Assembly (NCBI GenBank): GCA_914767715.1
Contig: OU612075.1
Span: forward strand, 22,756,001 to 22,820,000
Reading direction: 5' to 3'
DNA from: Membranipora membranacea
Taxonomy: Eukaryota > Bryozoa > Gymnolaemata > Cheilostomatida > Membraniporidae
Length of the DNA stretch: 64,000 nucleotides
Shown here one piece after another: positions 50,890 through 63,574 of this stretch; position 1 is the stretch's first letter, and each line of letters starts with the position of its first letter. Below the pieces are notes generated by a model. That model searched no databases, had not been told where the DNA came from, and worked only from the letters and a program-made list of their open reading frames with translations. The translations under genes were made by a program, and so were the position numbers.

Positions 50890-53340
50890 TCTATTAGATC
50901 ACATTATATTCACATATTAGAAGCAAAATCAATGCCCTATCCGAGTTCTCCAACGAGGCGGAGGAGGAAGAAGATGAACAAGCAGGGTTCATCAAGGTAA
51001 GAAGGAAATCTCACAAAAGGTATAGTGCACCATTAGATTCAAACGACAACAGGTATGATAGAACACTTGTTCTATACAACACTAGTAAACAGATGAACGA
51101 CATGCAGTATGTACAGGACATAGCACACTATCATTACATAGATCCACAGGAGATAGTGGGAGTTCGTAGAATAGAACATGGTAAGTTCCCTCTAGAGGTA
51201 GAGGTGAGATCGGTCACAACAAAATGGAGACTCATAAAGGAGGTAAATAGATTTAAAATAAATGGTATATACTCACGCCCATACATGAATGCTGACCAGT
51301 TAAAGGAAGACAGGAAACTCACCAAGGATCTCAGACAACTCCGAGAGGATAACAAAGGTAAAGTGTACAAAATCATGAAGGGAGAAATTGTTGAAAAAAC
51401 AGACATGGATTTTGTTAAAACAAATGACCAATCGTCAAAAAACTAGGCTCAAACTCGGCTATAAAACACGATAAAACAGCTATGAGATTACTGGCATTTA
51501 ATAGTAATGGAATTAAATCTAAACTAGACGAAATAAAACTATACACACACAGCTATAAACCTGATATTATTTGCATATCCGAAACAAAAGTAAATGAAAC
51601 ATTCTATGACAACGAACTACTTGGAGCAAGCTTCACCATATATCGCAAAGATGGAGGTGGAGGTGTCCTTTTGGCTGTGAAGAATAATGCTTCTCTGCGG
51701 ATCTCCAACTTCTGTGAAGGTCCAGGAGAAAGTCTCACAATCACTGTCAAGTATGCAGGTATAACGTTTAATTTGATCCATTACTATAGACCACCCTCAG
51801 AATATTTATTGGAAAACCTTGAGTCATTGCTTGAAAATGCTTACCATACACAAAACATACTAGTGGGGGATCTAAATTTTCCGGGCATAGATTGGATTAC
51901 CCCTCCTCATGATGGTAAGGTTAAGGAACATACAAGTAATAAATCATTACACAAAAACGCTCTATCATGCTTTAAACATAACAATCTCGTTCAGCTTGTT
52001 CATGAAAGTACCCATGAAAAGGGGAATACGCTGGATGTTGTTTTCGTTGAGAAAAGTTTTTTAGAAGCACACAAGGTTGAAGCAAGAGTACTTCCCAGGA
52101 TATCTGATCACAACATGATCATAGTGGATATTTCTAGACCTGATGCACAACAAAAGATCAAAGAAGGTCCAGCTCAGGAGAAATATAACTTCAAAAAAGC
52201 TGATTATACAAAAATTCAAGAAATATTTCACGATTTAAAACAGAAAAACGAAGGTAAGAACGTTGATCAAATGTGGATAGACCTCAATTTCCAATCGAAT
52301 TGATATTGTGGATAGAGCAATGGCTGAGTGGACGGACTTCTGTGGTAACAGTCAATGGAGGTGTCTCTGAATCCTTTCCGGTGACCTCAGGGGTACCACA
52401 GGGGTCCGTGCTCGGGCCATTGCTGTTTCTGCTCTATATAAATGATTTGACATGCGATTTAGAATCTGACATCAGACTTTATGCTGATGATGCACTGCTG
52501 TGCAAGGTCATATACAATGATGATGATGCTGTGCATTCCAAACCGACATTAACAGAATGGCTAAATGGGCTGAGAAGTGGAAGATGGTGTTTAATGTCAG
52601 CAAATGTATTCATTTAGAAATGGGAAATTTGACCCCTACGCATCATTTTTGTCTCAATGGTCAGATTATCCCACAGGGCACTAGTGTAAAATATCTAGGT
52701 GTTAAAATAGACTCTAAGCTTAAATTCAAAGAACACATCGATGATATAGTTAGGAAAGGTAATCAGCTCCGAGGTATGATTGGACGATGCCTTAACTGTG
52801 CTAATGAGAAGACCAAACTCTTGGCTTTTAATACCATTGTTCGACCCACAGTTGAATATGCCTCACAAGTTTGGTCCCCACAGGTTGAGCAGCGGATCAC
52901 TTCTATTGACTCGGTGCAACGTAAAGCAGTCAGGTGGATCTACCACCTGGATCAAATGGACAGCGTCACAGAGACTATGGAAAAACATAACATTATTTCT
53001 TTGTTTGACAGGCGACATCATTTAGACATACAGCTGATCAACAAAATACAGCTTGGAGATTATGATATTGACATCAATGATTATATAACTTTTGTAACCA
53101 CACACTATACCAGAGGTAACACAATTAACCCTCAATTTAACTCTAACACTTTTAAAGACACCTTTTACAACCGCATGCGATCACATGTTAAATGCTAAAA
53201 CTTAGATTAAATTATTCGATAGCCCTGATCACAATGACTCATGCTCAACCGTAACAATGTACTAGGACATGCCCATAACTTTTTGGTTTTTGTGCATTAT
53301 GATTAAATGGGCATGTAACAACAACACTTTATTTTTGCGT
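50890..53340 (+). mobile_element. Second non-LTR retrotransposon, internally deleted
   Basis: 50894-51446 is the 3' part of an ORF1-type protein, acidic then Lys-rich, with no zinc knuckle seen. 51482-52290 is an intact-looking endonuclease (FNSNGIKSKLDEI, ICISETKV, VGDLNFPGIDW, ISDHNMI). At about 52290 it jumps directly into the second half of the reverse transcriptase ([28 protein letters not shown]), then the thumb and C-terminal region (52557-53198, VKYLGVKIDSKLKF, EYASQVWSP). The first reverse transcriptase motifs are missing, and a frameshift occurs near 52560. It is non-autonomous. It belongs to a different family from the neighbour at 47155. Confidence 0.85.
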
Positions 53341-54176
53341 TTCAGAGGCAAATATTTTATGCTTATTATTTATATTTATATTATTTATAGATTTTCTATG
53401 CCTGAAAGTTGATTAACTGTGTCTATAAATGTTATTCTTTCCATGAGTCTACTGCAGACGCTGACTTCAGATTCAACACTGATCAACGCTAGACCCGAAC
53501 AATCAAAGCTACACTTCCGTCTTATGCTTTTCCCCAAAGGCGCGTCGGAGTAACCTGAAGAGAGAGAGTCACTGTTGAATTGTTCTGTGGGGCAATACTG
53601 AAATTATGTGAAGAACTACCATGTCTTGACCTTAACAAGCTTTCCAAGACACTACAGTACAGGCTAGTGAAGTGTATCATGTCTCCAAATCTCATCAATT
53701 AAGTTAGAAAGTTGAACAAAAATACTTCATAGAACCAAGATTTATTTACAGAGTGTTACCATACTAGTCCCATCCTTACAATATTTTGAAGAACCTGAGC
53801 CAATAGTTTTGAGGTTCCGTGTCTCTTTCTCAAAAGTGCACTTGTCATATATAGGTCAGAGCTGTCAACATCCGGCTCAAAATAGACAGCTGATCTGTGC
53901 TCGACGATCAACACAAATATAGTTAGATGTCTGATATAGTTTACTGAGGGTACTGAGAGAAGTCTCTCACAACTAGTTCTGATTGATCAGTGTCATGATG
54001 ATAATACCGGATTGAGAAGACCATCATGCCAGAGCGTGACCAAACTCATCTGATTTGGCTTACATATATATTAGCCTAACTTGTAAGTATTTTTCTTCTT
54101 CTTTTGAGTTCTGAGTCCATATAATGACTATCTTGAGGATGGGAGATATAAATTTACTCACTCCTCCAGTCCAGTC

Positions 54177-54286
54177 CATGGGTTCCTGGGACTTACATGC
54201 CTATACATTGCCAATGTTCAGTGTATGGGTGGTTGATACTGGACATTGGCAAAGTGAAGGCATGTTATTCCCATGGTCAACACCCT
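54177..54286. repeat. Hairpin with conserved loop GGGTGGTTGATACTGGACAT (copy 2)
   Basis: The outer stem CCATGGG.../...CCCATGG and ACATGCC/GGCATGT, then ATTGCCAATGT/ACATTGGCAA, close on the apical block shared with the copy at 47109-47201. The outer stems share no obvious sequence with copy 1. Confidence 0.6.
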
Positions 54287-54289
54287 CTA

Positions 54290-54357
54290 GCCAATGTGTT
54301 GACCCTGATTGGTTAGGGAGAACCACTGAACCAAGCAGAGCCAACATATTGGCTACC
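54290..54357. repeat. Small inverted repeat
   Basis: TAGCCAATGTGTTG faces CCAACATATTGGCTA across about 40 nt, directly after the conserved-loop hairpin. It may be a separate foldback or the outer part of the same insertion. Confidence 0.5.
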
Positions 54358-54551
54358 CTCCTTGTAGTGTACAGGCATTCGGTGCTAGAATTGGGAGCCC
54401 AACGAGGCTTGATGTATGTATGTTTTCATCTAGCTTGTACTTGACTTGTTAAGGAAGCTTGTCCAGACATGCTGCTGGTGGATGTCATGGCCGACTTCCC
54501 TGCTGAGTGACTAAAGATGCGGACAATGTAGCAAACGGTCGTCTGACTCTA

Positions 54552-55285
54552 TCGATATCTCGTTGCGTATGAGCAAGAGGGTAACCGGGCGCGCCAAAAT
54601 AGGGGGCATATAGTAATGAGATACTGTATGAGATGGAGTTCTGTCTTTTGCTGTACCTGCAAAGATGCTGTTAGAAAGATCAGCCTTGCTGTTGCCGTGA
54701 TGTATGCTGTACTGCTTTGAATGAGCATGATGTATCTGTACTGCTGTGAGTGACGTTTGTAGTAGCCTCTGGTTCGTTTGTGGGGGTCAAGGAAGTTTCT
54801 GACATCGGTGTATACCCTCACAAAATGCATCGTTCTGAAGATACCAAGGCATCGTTTCCGTTATGTAGTGTCTCCCAGCCTACAATTGTGATGTTCATCA
54901 GCGGATGTCCGTTGATTGGTCAGATTTTGGTATGGTGTTCACCATGTAGTCAGCTTAGTTCTGTTTCAAGTTGTAACGATTGTGTGGGGGTAAGACGGGG
55001 GTCCGCTTATGATGAGGAGTACTCGAAAACCGGTGTAAAATAACCCTTGTGTCTCATTTGTTGGAGGAAAAGGACTGGCCTCCTGATGAAGTCCACTATT
55101 CTCTTAGAGCCTATCCCTTCGCTAGAGATGTGCGTGATTTTGATGGTAGTGTCAGTTAATATACCATTGGTGATCAGAGTCACTTCTGATTTAAACTTCA
55201 GTGGTAGAGCAATGATATATATCATAAAGAGTGAAGTTCTGGTCACCGAGCCCTCGGGGTGCCGAACACCTATCGGAAGCTTATG
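54552..55285 (-). other. GC-richer block with unassigned minus-strand open frames
   Basis: One frame (about 55284-55007) reads GHKLPIGVRHPEGSVTRTSL, then a mixed hydrophobic and charged stretch ending FTPVFEYSSS before a stop. A second frame (54830-54552) begins MHFVRVYTDVRNFLDPHKRT. Amino-acid composition looks protein-like, but no splice structure or family is recognised. It could be a decayed mobile-element protein or a gene fragment. Confidence 0.3.
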
Positions 55286-55767
55286 ACCTGAAGATTAAAG
55301 CCGATAATATTTAATTTCCGAGTGATCAATCAAGGGTTTGCTGAAGTCTCATGTGATAGTGTCTGCTTTGTTTATTTTTTCCAACGGAGCAGGTAGCTAG
55401 GGCTGCGCGCTCACGTCTCCAGGTCAGATTAAAACTCTTAGATTGACTGCTGGACCATTCCTCTTTAACCTTATCTCAAAGGCCCCTTTTTCAGTTCATT
55501 TTTTTTCTAAAAACATGATATGATATGATATAATATATTATTGTTACTCTTTGATACATACACTGACTGGCTTTCTCGTTAATTTGCAGCTGATCAATGA
55601 GAATCAGTGTTTTTTACACATTTTGGTTTTTTCTGGTTCATTGTTTGAGTTTAATCATCAATTAATCAGATCGGTCACTATCTTAGCTTACGCTGAAATC
55701 TCACGAGTTATATGTTATGCCTTTCATGTCCCTTTGTTACAGAGTCTGCAGACTGTACTAAGTTATA

Positions 55768-58700
55768 ATGGATACAGAGTCAGGTCCCGCCTCGTCTCAC
55801 CTCAGGGTACAGGGACATCAGGGGAAATCTACGAGGTTCCAAGTCAAAAAACTCTATGAAAAGTAAGTCATAGCGTGGCTGGGTTGTACATTGTGCTTTC
55901 TATGCATCAGCTGTTCACTTTTTTATTGAGATGGCGCCACTTTTAGATCATAATATACATCTGTGACTATCTTGACCAAATTATACTCCTTCTCTTTTTG
56001 GTATCACCGTCAGGTTATTGAATTTCTCACAATTCCCTTAGGATATCACTATGATGGTACACTGTCTAACCTCCCTTAGGATATCACTATGATGGTACAC
56101 TGTCTAACCTCCCTTAGGATATCACTATGATGGTACACTGTCTAACCTCCCTTAGGATATCACTATGATAGTACACTGTCTAACCATTCGACATCACAGC
56201 AATGATCTCTCATCTATTTCGGAATGATTGAAAAAAATGCTAATTATCCTGCTACCACAAAAATGCATCGGAGCAAGGCATGTGAGAAGATGTGGTGGGC
56301 CTTGATTTGACCTTAGAAAATACAACATATACGTAATGCAATCCTGTTTTTATGCTCAGGAACCTATATAAATAACAAAACATAAATTGGCTCATTATAC
56401 TTTTAACATTACTATGCAATAATAGATACAATAAAAATGGGTAAAAATGCATATTATCAATATTATTATATACATGATGAACATTGAATTAGACTGAGTG
56501 TTGATTCAGCATTATAAAGATACAACTCCTCTTAGACTAATTATCTGCTAATTAATCACACAGACAGGGGAGGCTGTGATTAGAACCAAAAGTACAAATA
56601 GCTGCTGGACCTTTCACTCATTTCTAGGTTGTAATAAACTGGCATATCTGTGCCAATCAGGCAATTATCAATAACAAGTACGCATTTCAAAATTGATTTT
56701 AGTTCACCTAGGAGTTGCCCTCTTTTCAAAACGGAAGGGACAACCCTATTAACTAGGCATATATTATTACCGTTTATGTATAATGCTAAGTCCTGAGATT
56801 AGTGTAATAACTTGTTACCACATACAGAAGTACAATATTTTTGTGGCAGTATAAAGCTTTTTCATGAATATGAAACATACGCACAGTGATCATCTTAGTT
56901 TTCATATAGGTTTATAGAGTCAGAATGTAACCATTGTATTCTCAGAGGGGGGGGGGGGGGTGTTAGCCTGCCAGTATAGACCAACAACATAAGTAGTATG
57001 TGTCATGTGGTTAAGTAAAGCTGAACATCAGTGTATTATAACATGGATTTATCAAAGTAGAACTCTACTTTCTACACTTTTAATTTTCAATACTAAGAGT
57101 TATATTTATTGTCTATATTTATAATTTGCCATTCTTTGATTAGAATAAATCCACCAAATTTTCATAATATAACAGGATATAATAATAATAATATACCCGG
57201 ATAGATATTAATATATCTGATTACACGAATGCCAGTTCTTTGGATAGGCTCAAGGTGTTGTATGAAATATTCTTGGCTTCTGAAACTGTAAGCAAATGTA
57301 ATTTCATTTCAATAGCATTAAAAATATCACATTATTATTTAAATATAGACCTCTTCACTGATATATCTAGATACACGAGCAGCCTCTTTTATCAATCTAA
57401 ACAAAGAAACCAAGACAATGCTTAGCAGAATTATTTTTAGAATTAAGCGATTGTTGAAGGAGTTTTTGATATTTAAATATAGCCAGTTAAGTACTTCTGC
57501 GATCACTCTGTGTACGTACTCTGATCGGTTTATATCGGCTGAGCAAACTTGATGTCACACTGTTATACCAGCTCTCTACTAGAGAAGGTATGAACAGTAG
57601 AATTAAATCAGGGTGTGATAAGCTGTAAGACAACATAACACTCTATAATCTGTGCGCTCGCTCTGTAGCGCTCTGCATCACTTGATAATCAGATCGCTGC
57701 TTCTGCTGCTGATCTAAGCGAGCTGTAAGCAGGATATCATCACGCAATGTAGGTGTTACCGACACATCACACATCACACTTTTGCCTGAAGCCTTCGTTG
57801 GGTGTTAATTTTGTTGAAGTTTAAACTTTCTGTAGATGCCGTTGACGATACCGCATATCACAAGTTTTTGAGATTAGGTTTAACAAATACCAAAATACTA
57901 ATGCAGCGCTGCAAATCAAACATCTGTAGGATTTTTAGGAGGTAGGGGGTAAGTAATCTTGTGAGAGTAGTGATAAGGTCATGGTATCCATCTCAGGATG
58001 AGCAGTAGATGATAGAAGTAAGTAAGTTATCTCAGATCATCCTGTATATTATCTCTCTCTATAGTATATATTGATATTGTTGTTTGTCTCACAGGTTACA
58101 GAACGAGGTCTTGTCTCATATAGAGAACGGTAATACTCAGGTAGCTATCAGATTAGTTACAAGTCGTCGCAGTGAGATCAACAACCCAGATGAGGTGAGC
58201 CAGTCATATTTTATTGGCTGCTGAATAATATTAGAATAGTATTACCTATCACCTTATTAGTTTGGTTGAGCGGATGAAAGAATTCCACCAAGTTTCTCAA
58301 CCATCATAGTAATAATCTTTACATGAAGCATCTCCTCTTGGTATCATTTAAGTCACCACATCTTCAGTAAATGACACTTATGGGGATCCAGCTTGTGTAT
58401 CAAGGCATGTCATCAGCATGAGACCAGGTGTAGGGCAAACTAGGCAGATTCTCTCAAGGCCAAGCTAAGAAACACGCAATGGGAACTCAGTTTAGGTACC
58501 AAAATATTGCGGATAATTGTTAGTAGCTGTCCTATTTACCTATTCCTTTATACTTAGTTCATATTGTGATACCAGTACTTATTATCACCACACAGAGCAA
58601 ACTGTAACAATAACACCCCTCCCTCCTATATTAAAAATCTCCTCGCCGGGGGGCCGTTGGGCGAGGGGCAAAAGTCTGGGGGGGCTCAGACTAAAAATCT

Positions 58701-60457
58701 CCTGATGTATTTCTCAAAATGCCTCGCAGAAAGTCTGCCAATTAATTTAACAGACAATTGATTCGGCAGGCACGTTTAACAATTGTTCGAGCTACTGTTT
58801 GAAAGGGCAATCGATCTGTGACAGAGGAGTCACAAATATCAGATTAATAATTTATTAATTGACATTACAGCTGCTCTTTGCATTATCATCAGATTCATGT
58901 TTGTCCTGGAAGGATCTAAAATCTGCAGAAAATGACCATTCTCACTATGTTACGACCCTGCTATGACTTTGCTATTATATGCTATGACACGAGAAGACAA
59001 TGGAGTCAAGAATTTTAAGTAGAAACAGGTGGTCCATAATCTAGGAATTAAAGAGGCGCACAAGGCCGACCCCGCAAGCTGTCAGGTTGATCACAAACTT
59101 CCTTTGTCCAGCAATAAGTCCACTTATTGTTAGTGTCTGTCACATCCGCAGTGGTCTTTGGGAAAATATGTCATTGTATTATATTAGGTGCTGTGTGTCA
59201 GGGCGTTTTTAACTCCTATATCCGTGACTACGTTGTGAAATGTGATAACGTTGTGATATGTGATAGAGTTGTGACATGTGATTACGTTGTGACATGTGAT
59301 AGAGTTGTGACATGCAATAGAGTTGTGAAATTGTTGTTGTTTATTTTTAATGTTAATTTAGACCCAAGGTAAGTTAGCTTCTCATCCCAGTGGAGATAAT
59401 ACTGCAGTCTCGGTATTCACAGCGATTAACTAATCTATGTGGTCATCAGTCACGGTGCAGGTACTCTGCTGACGCTGTGGGTAGGAGTATTAAGCCTTCA
59501 CATTGGCTCACCACTGGTAATGTGCAGCAGTGTAACATGGCCAATCTATGGCTCAGGGATTGTTGGCTGAGGTCCAGTTGGCTGAGGTCCAGGTGGAGAG
59601 GTGCAGGTGGAGGGATGTGTTTATGTCCAGATAACAAACATAATTAGTGACTAATAGTATTCTGCGAAAAAGGATGTTTGATACAAATTTACGGAGAGTG
59701 AGGATTTCATCAGCCATTTCTTGCTACTCCTGGTGATTCTAGGAATGTCACCCATATGTATATAATATCACTATCTACATAGATCCAAGTATATACAGTG
59801 ATTCACCTTCGATTTAAACTGATAACAACATAACTACCCACCGCTAAGAACTCTTCTTGTTTCTATTTGCCTTCTCTTCCTATTGTAATACTTTGGTGTA
59901 TTTGGTGACAAGCTGCCATCAGATTCTCTAATCACCATCTGGTGTGATCAGCTCCTCCCATCAGGGGCCGTAGGATGTATGATATTACTGATTATCTCCA
60001 GCTTACATTATCCACTGCAGAAATCCCCATTCCTGTCAAGAAAGCAAATTTAAATTTCCCATATAAATATCCCCCTGATTCCTGGATCAAGCTTCTCTTT
60101 GTTACGGAATGAGTCTCTATGACTTATAGTGAGATTTTTGAATGTCAAACAGATGAGCTGCCTTCTCTCTATATTCCAGCTATTCTATCTTCTAGCACCG
60201 CTGTGAGATTTCCAGTAGAGGCTAAAAGTCGTCGTAGGACTAACGCCTGCTTAGTAATATCTGTATTAATTGGAAATATTTTTGTAAAACCTGTGTAGTA
60301 AAATTTGGCTGTTTATGACAATTTGAAGTGTGCCTATATGTACGTGTATATTATACAGGCTGGCGTGACTATATTAATGTCTGTAGCGTCTCGTGGGAAT
60401 ATCGAAGTAACGAGAGCTTTACTGGAGGAGGGCGCTCAGGTCAACACAGAGGATAAT
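55768..60457 (+). CDS. Ankyrin-repeat protein, 5' part
   Basis: Three coding exons join in phase: 55768-55862, 58095-58194, 60359-60457, giving about 98 residues. MDTESGPASSHLRVQGHQGK opens a basic N-terminus without signal peptide (FQVKKLYEKLQNEVLSHIEN). The third exon is exactly 99 nt (33 residues), the length of one ankyrin repeat, and fits its pattern: AGVTILMSVASRGNIEVTRA then LLEEGAQVNTEDN. Exon 2 (NGNTQVAIRLVTSRRSEINN) looks like a diverged capping repeat. Further repeats are expected downstream; none was recognised before 64000, so the gene probably continues beyond the window. Additional small exons in the 2.2-kb introns may have been missed. The role is presumably protein-protein interaction in the cytosol. 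Confidence 0.7.
56041..56188. repeat. 38-bp tandem repeat, 4 copies
   Basis: Units start at 56041, 56079, 56117 and 56155 with GGATATCACTATGATGGTAC and end CTCCCTTA. The first three are identical; the last carries one substitution and a different end. It lies in intron 1 of the ankyrin gene. Confidence 0.9.
58637..58697. repeat. GC-rich double-hairpin repeat (copy 4)
   Basis: CTCGCCGGGGGGCCGTTGGG then CGAGGGGCAAA and AGTCTGGGGGGGCTCAGACT form two hairpins (CTCGCC/GGCGAG and AGTCTG/CAGACT). This is the best-preserved copy. It is intronic in the ankyrin gene. Confidence 0.7.
59232..59333. repeat. 18-bp tandem repeat, about 6 copies
   Basis: GTTGTGACATGTGATAGA-type units begin at 59232, 59250, 59268, 59286, 59304 and 59322 with a few substitutions. 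It lies in an intron of the ankyrin gene. The apparent ORF across it is a by-product of the 18-bp (6-codon) period. Confidence 0.85.
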
Positions 60458-60752
60458 GTGAGTATAATAAATACTCCCAGTATGATGTAACTGTGCAGGG
60501 ATATACAATCGTCTACTAATATAAACTGTACGAAAATATCCCCACTCCTAATATAAAACGTTGTAATACCATGAGCATAGATATGTCATCATTACTCCAA
60601 ATATATTAGATATAGCGTGTAATAATATGAAACCAGATCATAAATAGATAGGCACATAACAGTCATAATATCAATGAAACTGGTATTGTAGTCAGCTCAA
60701 TAACCCTACCACCTGATAGAGGAGCAGGGAAATGAGAGATAAAGTTTGATAC

Positions 60753-60811
60753 AGTTTGCCTGCATTCCATTCTAATAACCGAGGGGGAGCAACTCGGAAT
60801 GCAGGCAAACT
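60753..60811. repeat. TTTGCCTGCATT-family inverted repeat (copy 3)
   Basis: AGTTTGCCTGCATTCC and GGAATGCAGGCAAACT are perfect 16-nt inverted repeats around GAGGGGGAGCAACTC-type sequence. This is the cleanest copy of the family also seen at 1182 and 43940. Confidence 0.75.
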
Positions 60812-62236
60812 AGACCAAGCATTGTCCTGTGAAATTATGTGCTGAGTATCAGATGCTACCTCATTATTCTATTGTGGGCCATGTGTGCCAGACACGAGAC
60901 AAGGGGTACCACTATATATGAATATACATATGAGTATTTCTATGTTTATGGTATAAACAAAGAGTATATAGAGTGTTGGGTTTTTTATTATTTCCTTCGC
61001 CTTGGATCTTACAATATCTACAGGGGAATCTTACAAAGCGCCACAGTTTTTAGGATGCCGTACCATATACAATCGCAGACATCTGTCAAAAGAATTGAAC
61101 CTGAAAACAATTTATGATATTCCTAATAGCCACAAAGATGATTAATATGTATATATATGTATTAAGTATGTGAACTGACACGGCCTGTCAAGTCGCTGTT
61201 TGTTTAGCACTAGAGTGATCCTCCTCGATGACATACACATATATAATTGGCGTCGTAAGATTTACAAGCAAAGAGACCTTGCATTAGATTTTTGCATTAC
61301 ATTGTAAAATAAAATGTAGTCCCGATTATTTTGATCAAATCTTATACAGCAAATATCACTGTCAGGCTGCGCCTAAATCAGAGTGTCAGAACCAGGAATA
61401 TAAGAACTCTCCTCGAAGTGACCATAAGAACTCCTTCATTATATTGATGACAATTAGAAAGCATCTCTACCCTAGAAGAGTCAATGTTTAGCTGGAGTTT
61501 AGTTTAGCTAGTTTTGGGCTGACTTAATATTAGCTAGCACCAATTTTCGCTAGCTAGGGCGGGAGTTTTTATAAAGCAATGAGGTTGAGCAAAGGACATT
61601 TAGCCATATGTTTTACCCTTGCAAGCCTGTGCAAAATGGTGATCCATTCCTCCTGTGAATATTTTATTTCTTTAGGGTATGAAAAAACTGTTGCCTTCCT
61701 TTGCAAATGATTATTTATGTAAATTGAAAAAAAAAAGACCTGGTAATATAATAATGGGGACTTTTTTACTGCAATAAGTTATCCACAAAACAATTAACGT
61801 CCATGGCCTGTCCAGGTATTTATGATGTTTGTATGTCTTTATCAGTTTAGTGGTCCAGGGCTCTATTCAAATCATCAAGTATCATCTAAATTTCAAATCT
61901 TATGGGTAGTGTACGAGGAGTTGTAAGATTATTAATGAGCCTGACAACACTTCTAGCTGCATATCTACCAGTTTTCAAAACCCTGATGCCACAACTGTTG
62001 TAATTGAACTCTAAAATAACCCTAGTTTCAGACAAACTTTGCATTCAAAAAATCAGAAATACAGAGAACTGTCAGGTAGTTTTGGAAAAAAGCAATAGTT
62101 TGTCTAGCTAGATCATTATTGAAATGACTGTTTAATATGGTATATAAATATAGGCAGTTCACATAATTCAGATTCTGTGTACTTTGAAAAGGAATATTGG
62201 TCCACTCAGCCAAGTGTTATTATATTCTGATGTTAT

Positions 62237-62262
62237 TCTATCACAGAGTAAGGACACATGTC
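62237..62262. repeat. ATCACAGAGTAAGGA-family element (copy 4)
   Basis: TATCACAGAGTAAGGACACA is followed by TGTCCTAGTCTGAG. The constant flank and left arm are retained; the right arm is partly altered. Confidence 0.5.
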
Positions 62263-63574
62263 CTAGTCTGAGATGTCTTCAGGGTATTGAAAAAGAGCCT
62301 TGTCGTGCGCCAAAACCCGTGGCTGGTCGAGTGACAAGGCTAATGGAATAAGGTTAGGCGCACTGTTCATGTTTAAATTTATTTGAATTTTTGTAGCCAA
62401 ATCTGCTTTATTTAGCAAATTGCGCAACCGTTCAGTGTAAAATTCTAATAACCCAGGGTAGCAGGATGCACAGCCAGCCCTTAAAAGCGTTCGGGATGGC
62501 GATCGCGGCCGTAGGCGGTTGTTAAGGGGGTGGGTGGGAAGCTAGGAAACTCCGTTTTTTGCAATTTATCACTTTTTTAACTTTAGCACCTGTTTACAGC
62601 ACTTTTGCCTCAGCTCACAAAGTTCTAACCCTGTTTTTCAGATTCCTCATACCTTAAAACATACATCTATGTTATCACATCAATAAAATAACATAAATCA
62701 TTAATGGTTGTCTTCTCCTATATCTGGGCATTCTCAGACACGGCACTTTTCAGAGACTCAAAAATGATTTATGTAAATTAAGGCTTGTTTGTGCTCATAT
62801 TATACTTTGGTATGTGTATAAGGAAGTAGAAACTATGACCATTGTGTACCATTAAATAACATTCAATAGGGATAGGATTGATGCTCTTTGCTTTCACATT
62901 ACCCTCTGTATTACTTCACTGTTTTACTCCACCTATCCAGATGTTGATATATCATTATCATCCTTGGTGTTAGAATGCTGGTCTTTATTTGATGGTATGT
63001 ACCGTTACAATGATAGTATAGAGTGAAGAGACTAAGTTTCACAATTAGATCGAGGGGGGGGGCCAATGAATTAAATTTATAAAAATCATTAAATTTTGCT
63101 CGGGTATGATTATGTTCAACAATATAATATGGTGCATTACATAATATTATGTGTTTGAAGTGAATGAGGTCGCCATGGCACCAGAATAATATTTAAAATA
63201 AATTTGAAATATTTGATATTTAAAAAAAATTGACCAGATTTATGCTGGACTAACTGCAAGGGGAAGGCAACTCCCAAATTGAAATGTAGAGCATCAATAT
63301 CCCCAGTGTTTTAAAATAAATGTACCTTAACTTCCCAAAACATTGTTTCAGTAAAAGCAACGAGTTCATAAAACAGAATTATGTAAAATCAAGCTGGACT
63401 GTGACTGACATACCTGGGGGCTGCTCACATTTCAAACAATTCATAATCCCAGTACAATGTTTACCTGTGATATATTATAGTGATTCATCTTCATCGCTTC
63501 CAAGGTGAGCTTTAAAGTCCCATTTTGTGTCTTCTTCTCCTCACCCACCAATCAGAGCCAAGATACAACATACA

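Larger units (their letters stand above)
53341..55767. other. Repeat-rich interval without clear gene
   Basis: It contains two hairpin elements around 54177-54360 and a GC-richer block at 54540-55290 with minus-strand open frames. Otherwise it is AT-rich sequence upstream of the ankyrin gene. Confidence 0.4.

Noticed and set aside
59127-59372. Plus-strand open frame with CDxVVxCD repeats
   Set aside because: It results from an 18-bp tandem repeat, a multiple of three; no splice support.
62480-62530. GTAGGCGGTTGTTAAG resembles part of bacterial 16S rRNA
   Set aside because: The match is about 15 nt with unrelated flanks; chance or low-level similarity, not an rRNA gene.
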